64,000 bases of DNA, from positions 62,001-126,000 of the forward strand of contig NZ_CANMJE010000009.1 in the NCBI RefSeq assembly GCF_947498095.1. Direction: 5' to 3'. Each line of letters opens with the position of its first letter. Within the stretch, counting starts at the first letter, position 1. The translations under genes were made by a program, and so were the position numbers. Shown piece by piece: positions 59,288-64,000 of the stretch. The notes beneath the pieces were generated by a model. The model did no database searches. It was not told the origin of the DNA and saw only the letters and a program-made list of their open reading frames with translations. Origin of the DNA: an uncultured Shimia sp. (GTDB lineage: Bacteria > Pseudomonadota > Alphaproteobacteria > Rhodobacterales > Rhodobacteraceae).

Positions 59288-60004
59288 TTAGTCGCTACTT
59301 GTAAAGAACGCGATCGTTGGCTGAATCGATCGAAACTCACGCTTTTTCTTAAATTTCTTTGACAACGGCGACAGCAAAGCGGCCAGCGGCCTAAGACGTT
59401 TCGCCCGAGCAACAGCGTGTTGCCAGTTCCCGGTGGTGTCGGCTGCTCGGTACGCCTCTCTAGCGGCCAAGACTTCGGGGCCAACACCTCCCGTTTGAGC
59501 AATCGTGTTAAAAAAGAAGATCAGGATATCAAGGCCATAGCAGCGACCGTCTTCAGTTCCGGGCCGTGTGCGATCAAGGTCGATAAAGGTGATGCACCCA
59601 TCTTCCCAGCAGATGTCTCTAAGGGCTGGGCGACCGTGGCAATATCCAGCGCTGTGCAGACGTGCCAAAGCGGTTGCCCCATCTGACAAAGCCCTGTGAA
59701 ACACTTCAGGGGTGTCGATCGTATGCATTCTGACGCGATTCAGATTGGTCCCCGCATCCGCGATGACGAAGAACCCATCTCCGGAATCTAACAACTCTGG
59801 AATTGGCAATCCTTTGCCCTGGAGGGCGATATAGGTGGCTTTTTCGCGTTCAAACCCCTTGGCCGGATCCCCTTTGCGTAACCGCAAGGACAAAGACAAA
59901 GTCTCAGGCTCTTTACGCCACCCAACTCGGCCATCGACCTCGACTTGCCCTATCCGGTCGAATTGCTTGTTTTTTGCACCGTTGGTCTGGGAGGTTTGTG
60001 TCAT
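59288..60004 (-). CDS. Protein-kinase-like (Kdo/WaaP-InaA type) protein
   Basis: 238 aa; ALARLHSAGYCHGRPALRDICWEDGCITFIDLDRTRPG resembles a kinase catalytic/metal loop. Confidence 0.65.
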   Translation of the reverse strand: MTQTSQTNGAKNKQFDRIGQVEVDGRVGWRKEPETLSLSLRLRKGDPAKGFEREKATYIALQGKGLPIPELLDSGDGFFVIADAGTNLNRVRMHTIDTPEVFHRALSDGATALARLHSAGYCHGRPALRDICWEDGCITFIDLDRTRPGTEDGRCYGLDILIFFFNTIAQTGGVGPEVLAAREAYRAADTTGNWQHAVARAKRLRPLAALLSPLSKKFKKKREFRSIQPTIAFFTSSD

Positions 60005-60073
60005 CTCTTTGAGCGCCTGATCCTGAAGTTGACGGACCCTACACCGACCAACAACAGGGATAAAGCCGCATGC

Positions 60074-61294
60074 TTAGCCCATGGCTGGGGTCGCATGTCC
60101 AGTTTTGGGACGGCTTTGCATCAGGATGATCAACACAATGCCTATGTTGAGAAAGTTCCACGCAATGCCATTCAGAAAGGCCCACTGGTAACTGCCTGTC
60201 ACGTCGTAAATCCATCCTGACATCCAACCACCCAGCGCCATTCCCAAGATGGTGGCCATCATCACCAGCCCCACCCGCGCACCGGCTTCTTTTGCGGGCA
60301 TGTATTCGCGCACAATCACGGCATAGGCTGGCACAATTCCACCCTGGGACAATCCAAAGATCAGGCTCACAACATAGAGCGGCACAAGCCCGTCAAATGG
60401 CAGGTAAAGGAACAAGGCCAGACACTGCAGGGCTCCTCCGATCAACAGCGTAATCAACCCACCCAACCGGTCCGAAAGCGCCCCTGAGATCAACCGCGAA
60501 ACAACGCCGCCCAAAAGCATCAACGACAGCATCTCGGCTCCAACGACAGGGCCATATCCAAGATCCACGCAGAACGACACGATATGCACCTGAGGCATGG
60601 ACATGGCGACGCAACATCCGACGCCCGCAACAAATAGCATCACCTGCAATGCACGTGGCGAAAAGCCGGTGCTGTAGCTCTTAATACGCGCACCGGGCGC
60701 TGGCTCAGCGTCAAGCGGTGCGCGGCGGCGCAGGGTCATGGCCAGTGGGATCACCACTACCACTGTGATTGCGGCCAGCACCAAATAGACCGCACGCCAG
60801 CCATAGGACGTGAGAACACCGCTCAGCAGAATTGGCCAAATGGCGCCAGACAGATAGTTCCCACTGGCGGCAACCGCGACGGCAATGCCACGCCGTTTGT
60901 GAAACCAAAGAGAGATGTCTGCAATGAGCGGCCCAAAACCCGCTGCCGTGCCAAAACCTAACGCCAAATGCACCAGAGAGATCACATTGACGTTGTTGCT
61001 AAAGGCCGCGGCGACATAGCTTGCCCCCGCCAAAAGCGCCGCCCCAATCAGCGCATAGGTCACGCCAAACCTGTCAATTGCGCGACCAATCAATAGATTG
61101 CCCAGCGCAAACCCCACCATTGTCAAAGTGTAAGGCATTGAGGCGTCTGCACGGTCTATGCCGAACTCGGCTTGCACAGAGGGCATCACAACGATCACGG
61201 CCCACATACCAACGTTCACGATCAGCGCGATGGCAAGGGTTATTCCAAGACGGATCCAGGAATACCGGCTGTCTAAGGGACTTTCGTGTTGCAT
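60074..61294 (-). CDS. Major facilitator superfamily transporter
   Basis: 406 aa, 12 TM pattern; AIDRFGVTYALIGAAL, SRLISGALSDRLGG. Confidence 0.92.
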   Translation of the reverse strand: MQHESPLDSRYSWIRLGITLAIALIVNVGMWAVIVVMPSVQAEFGIDRADASMPYTLTMVGFALGNLLIGRAIDRFGVTYALIGAALLAGASYVAAAFSNNVNVISLVHLALGFGTAAGFGPLIADISLWFHKRRGIAVAVAASGNYLSGAIWPILLSGVLTSYGWRAVYLVLAAITVVVVIPLAMTLRRRAPLDAEPAPGARIKSYSTGFSPRALQVMLFVAGVGCCVAMSMPQVHIVSFCVDLGYGPVVGAEMLSLMLLGGVVSRLISGALSDRLGGLITLLIGGALQCLALFLYLPFDGLVPLYVVSLIFGLSQGGIVPAYAVIVREYMPAKEAGARVGLVMMATILGMALGGWMSGWIYDVTGSYQWAFLNGIAWNFLNIGIVLIILMQSRPKTGHATPAMG

Positions 61295-61357
61295 TCGCTC
61301 ACGCTAATGCGCCCGCGGCACCCTGTATAGCTGAATTGACGGGTTGAGATTGATTGC

Positions 61358-62500
61358 TTATTGCCCCAGCGCCTGTGCCAGATCGGCGATCAGGTCGCCG
61401 GCATCTTCGATGCCAACGGAAATGCGCAGCAAGCCCTCTGGGATACCCGAATTCGGCTCGATCGTGGCGCGATGTTCTACAAGACTTTCTACGCCTCCCA
61501 ACGATGTTGCACGATGAAACAGGTTCAGGCGTCCTGCTGCTGCCAATGCCGCATCGCGCCCGCCACGCACCACAAAAGACATGAGGAACCCATAGCCGCC
61601 CTGCATCTGCCTTTTTGCCGTCTCGTGACCTGCATGGCCCGCGAGGCCGGGGTAGAGCACCGTTTCGACGCGTAGATGATCCTCAAGAAACGCGGCAATC
61701 TCAGTGGCATTGGCACACATCTGTCTGACACGCAGCGGTAACGTTCGCATGCCCCGCAACAAGAGCCATGCCTCAAACGGGCCCATGACTGCGCCGGCGG
61801 TGGCGCGATCTTCGGCAATGGCTTGCCAGGTTTCAGTGTCTTCTCGGGTGACCAGCACACCGCCCAGAACATCTGAATGCCCATTAATTGCCTTGGTGGC
61901 CGAATGCATGACGATATCCGCGCCCAAGCTCAACGGTTGGCTCAGAATGGCAGTCGCTGCAGTGCTGTCAACAACAAGCAATGCCCCAGACGCGTGCGCC
62001 GCTTGTGCGGCTGCTGCGATGTCCGTGATTTTCAGCCAGGGATTAGAAGGGGTCTCAATCCAGACGATCTGTGTCGGCGCCGCAGCACATGCACTTTCCA
62101 GAGCCTTTGAATCCGACGCATCCACCTCGCACAGTTTTACTGCCCGACGCTCACAGAAATCGCGAATCCATCTGGTTGTGCCCCAGTAAATGCCCGACTG
62201 CACAACAACACGTCCGCCGTTCGGGACCGTACGGAACAGCGCCGCAATCGCTGCCATGCCGGTAGGAAACAAGAGCGCGCCGTTGCCCCCTTCCAGCCCG
62301 GCCAGAACCGCCTCGGCCTGACGCACCGCATCGTTGTGGTCGCGCGCATAGGTGTTGGCGGGGTTCAACGGTGCGTAATCGCGGTCACGTGCAAAGGTGG
62401 TCGAAGGTTGAATCGGTGGCACAACCCCCCCGCTTTGGGCATCAATGACGCCACCGGCCTGTGCGGCCAATGTCGCTGGGTGCATGTCTTTGGGGTCCAT
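61358..62500 (-). CDS. Cys/Met metabolism PLP-dependent enzyme (cystathionine gamma-synthase-like)
   Basis: [29 protein letters not shown] lysine motif; start at [14 protein letters not shown]. Confidence 0.9.
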   Translation of the reverse strand: MDPKDMHPATLAAQAGGVIDAQSGGVVPPIQPSTTFARDRDYAPLNPANTYARDHNDAVRQAEAVLAGLEGGNGALLFPTGMAAIAALFRTVPNGGRVVVQSGIYWGTTRWIRDFCERRAVKLCEVDASDSKALESACAAAPTQIVWIETPSNPWLKITDIAAAAQAAHASGALLVVDSTAATAILSQPLSLGADIVMHSATKAINGHSDVLGGVLVTREDTETWQAIAEDRATAGAVMGPFEAWLLLRGMRTLPLRVRQMCANATEIAAFLEDHLRVETVLYPGLAGHAGHETAKRQMQGGYGFLMSFVVRGGRDAALAAAGRLNLFHRATSLGGVESLVEHRATIEPNSGIPEGLLRISVGIEDAGDLIADLAQALGQ

Positions 62501-62607
62501 ATGCGCCACTCCTCGTTCAGGGGTCTGCCTATCTGCCGCCAAAGTACGATGACTTGCAAGGCCCTGCCTGCGCGCCTATTCAAGAGGCACTTCATACCGG
62601 AGAGCCC

Positions 62608-63192
62608 ATGAGCCGCACGATCCTGTTCAACAAGCCCTATGATGTGCTGTCTCAATTCACCGACAAAGGTACCGAAGGCAGCACTCGCCGGACCCTTTCG
62701 GACTTTATTGACGTTCCCAAAGTCTATTCGGCGGGACGGCTGGATCGTGACAGCGAGGGGCTCTTGGTGCTCACCAGCGATGGGCGGCTTCAGCAACAGA
62801 TTGCCAACCCCAAAAACAAATGGCCCAAGACATATTGGGTACAAATCGAGGGCACGCCGTCAGAAGACGCCATCTCTCGTTTACGCAAAGGCGTTGAACT
62901 AAAGGATGGAATGACCCGCCCGGCAGGTGTTGACCGCATGGATGAACCCGACTGGCTGTGGCCACGCACGCCGCCCATTCGGGTACGCAAATCCATTCCA
63001 GACAGTTGGTTGCGGCTGACCATCAAGGAAGGACGCAATCGACAGGTTCGTCGTATGACCGCCGCTGTGGGGCATCCGACCCTACGCTTGATCCGTTATG
63101 CGGTCGGAGACTGGACCATCGACGGGTTGCTCAGTGGTCAGTGGAATGATGCGCCTTTGCATCGCTTACCGGGCAAACCGTCAGCTCGGTGA
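62608..63192 (+). CDS. rRNA large subunit pseudouridine synthase (RluE/RsuA family)
   Basis: 194 aa; [51 protein letters not shown]. Confidence 0.93.
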   Translation: MSRTILFNKPYDVLSQFTDKGTEGSTRRTLSDFIDVPKVYSAGRLDRDSEGLLVLTSDGRLQQQIANPKNKWPKTYWVQIEGTPSEDAISRLRKGVELKDGMTRPAGVDRMDEPDWLWPRTPPIRVRKSIPDSWLRLTIKEGRNRQVRRMTAAVGHPTLRLIRYAVGDWTIDGLLSGQWNDAPLHRLPGKPSAR

Positions 63193-64000
63193 TGCTGAAT
63201 AGATCGGCACTGGCTCTGCAATGCCTTTGAGTGTCACCGCAGGCAATTCTGTCAGGACGATACCTTCTGATCCATCCACAGCTTTGCGTGTTGCCTCTTC
63301 GATCAGAATCTGACCACCTCTCGCCTTGCTGCACAGCCGCGCCGCGAGGTTCACGGTTGAGCCGAGCACCGTGTAATCCATGCGGTCGCGTGCACCCATG
63401 GCGCCCAGAACCGCATCGCCCGAGGCAATGCCAATACCAACCTCAAGTGCGCCGCCTGTCTGAGAGCCCATTGTCTCCGCCAGAGCTTGCTCGATCTCAA
63501 CGGCACATAATGTGGCCCGGTGTTCTTTGTTGTCGCCGGTGAACATCGCCATCAATTCATCGCCGACGAATTTGTCGATATCACCACCATGCTCTTCGAC
63601 GATCCCGGCCTGCACCTCGAACAATCTGTTCAGAACCTCGATCACTTCTTCCGGCGAAACGGTTTCGGAACAGGCGGTATAGCCACGAATATGGCTGAAC
63701 AGCATGGTCACCGCACGCCGTTCACCACCGCGAGAAATCCCCTCGCTGCCTTGCGCCTGAATGGCTGTGATGGTTTCCTGGCTGACAAACTTCATCAGCT
63801 CCAGCCTCTCACCCAGTTCCCCCGCCATGACGTTGACCCGTTTGGCCAGATCGCCGATCTCATCGCGAGACCGGACGTTTTGAACGCGCGCCGCAAACTC
63901 TCCCTGGCCGATTTGTTCTGCGACCCGCCCGATCTTGAGAATGGGGCTTGTCAGGCCCCGCGAAAAAATTAGCGCGGCAGCAGACGCGGCGGCGAACCCC
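63181..64000 (-). CDS. Adenylate/guanylate cyclase with HAMP domain, N-terminus beyond window
   Basis: Frame is open to the window edge ([48 protein letters not shown]); class III cyclase [34 protein letters not shown]. Confidence 0.92.
   Translation of the reverse strand, partial: GFAAASAAALIFSRGLTSPILKIGRVAEQIGQGEFAARVQNVRSRDEIGDLAKRVNVMAGELGERLELMKFVSQETITAIQAQGSEGISRGGERRAVTMLFSHIRGYTACSETVSPEEVIEVLNRLFEVQAGIVEEHGGDIDKFVGDELMAMFTGDNKEHRATLCAVEIEQALAETMGSQTGGALEVGIGIASGDAVLGAMGARDRMDYTVLGSTVNLAARLCSKARGGQILIEEATRKAVDGSEGIVLTELPAVTLKGIAEPVPIYSASPS

Noticed and set aside
1-64000. CRISPR arrays, tRNA/rRNA genes, transposases, prophage or known anti-phage systems
   Set aside because: Looked for regular repeats, tRNA-like cloverleaf ends and mobile-element proteins; none found by eye. 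A tRNAscan-SE, CRISPRCasFinder and DefenseFinder run would be decisive.

Overview
This is a contiguous chromosomal window that looks like a marine Rhodobacteraceae (Roseobacter-group) alphaproteobacterium, judged from gene content and synteny: TrcR, AtpF/AtpF', FnrL and the cco cluster. It is almost entirely coding. Main blocks: (i) a micro-oxic respiration region, ccoNOQP, ccoG-H-I-S, uspA, fnrL and hemN, with four near-perfect FNR boxes; (ii) a yejABEF-type peptide ABC importer, a membrane-anchored cytochrome c, pheA and nudC; (iii) the SRP RNA gene (ffs), rsgA, a zinc metallopeptidase, a sulfatase, dnaX, ebfC and recR; (iv) trcR, an RNase T2 and a broken MORN-repeat gene; (v) the F0 ATP synthase operon; (vi) an extended ffh - three GNATs - chorismate mutase - rpsP - bluB - rimM - two sulfotransferase-like genes - trmD - yegP - rplS - rpmE array. 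No tRNA, rRNA, CRISPR array, transposase or prophage was recognised. The most interesting candidates are an orphan FNR box followed on the + strand by a strong terminator with an anti-Shine-Dalgarno loop (10124-10252; possible FnrL-dependent sRNA), a one-nucleotide frameshift in a MORN-repeat gene (41097-41099), three tandem GNAT paralogs coupled to ffh, a tandem sulfotransferase-like pair between rimM and trmD, and a perfect ArsR-type palindrome. All product calls come from reading motifs and synteny; no database search was run.
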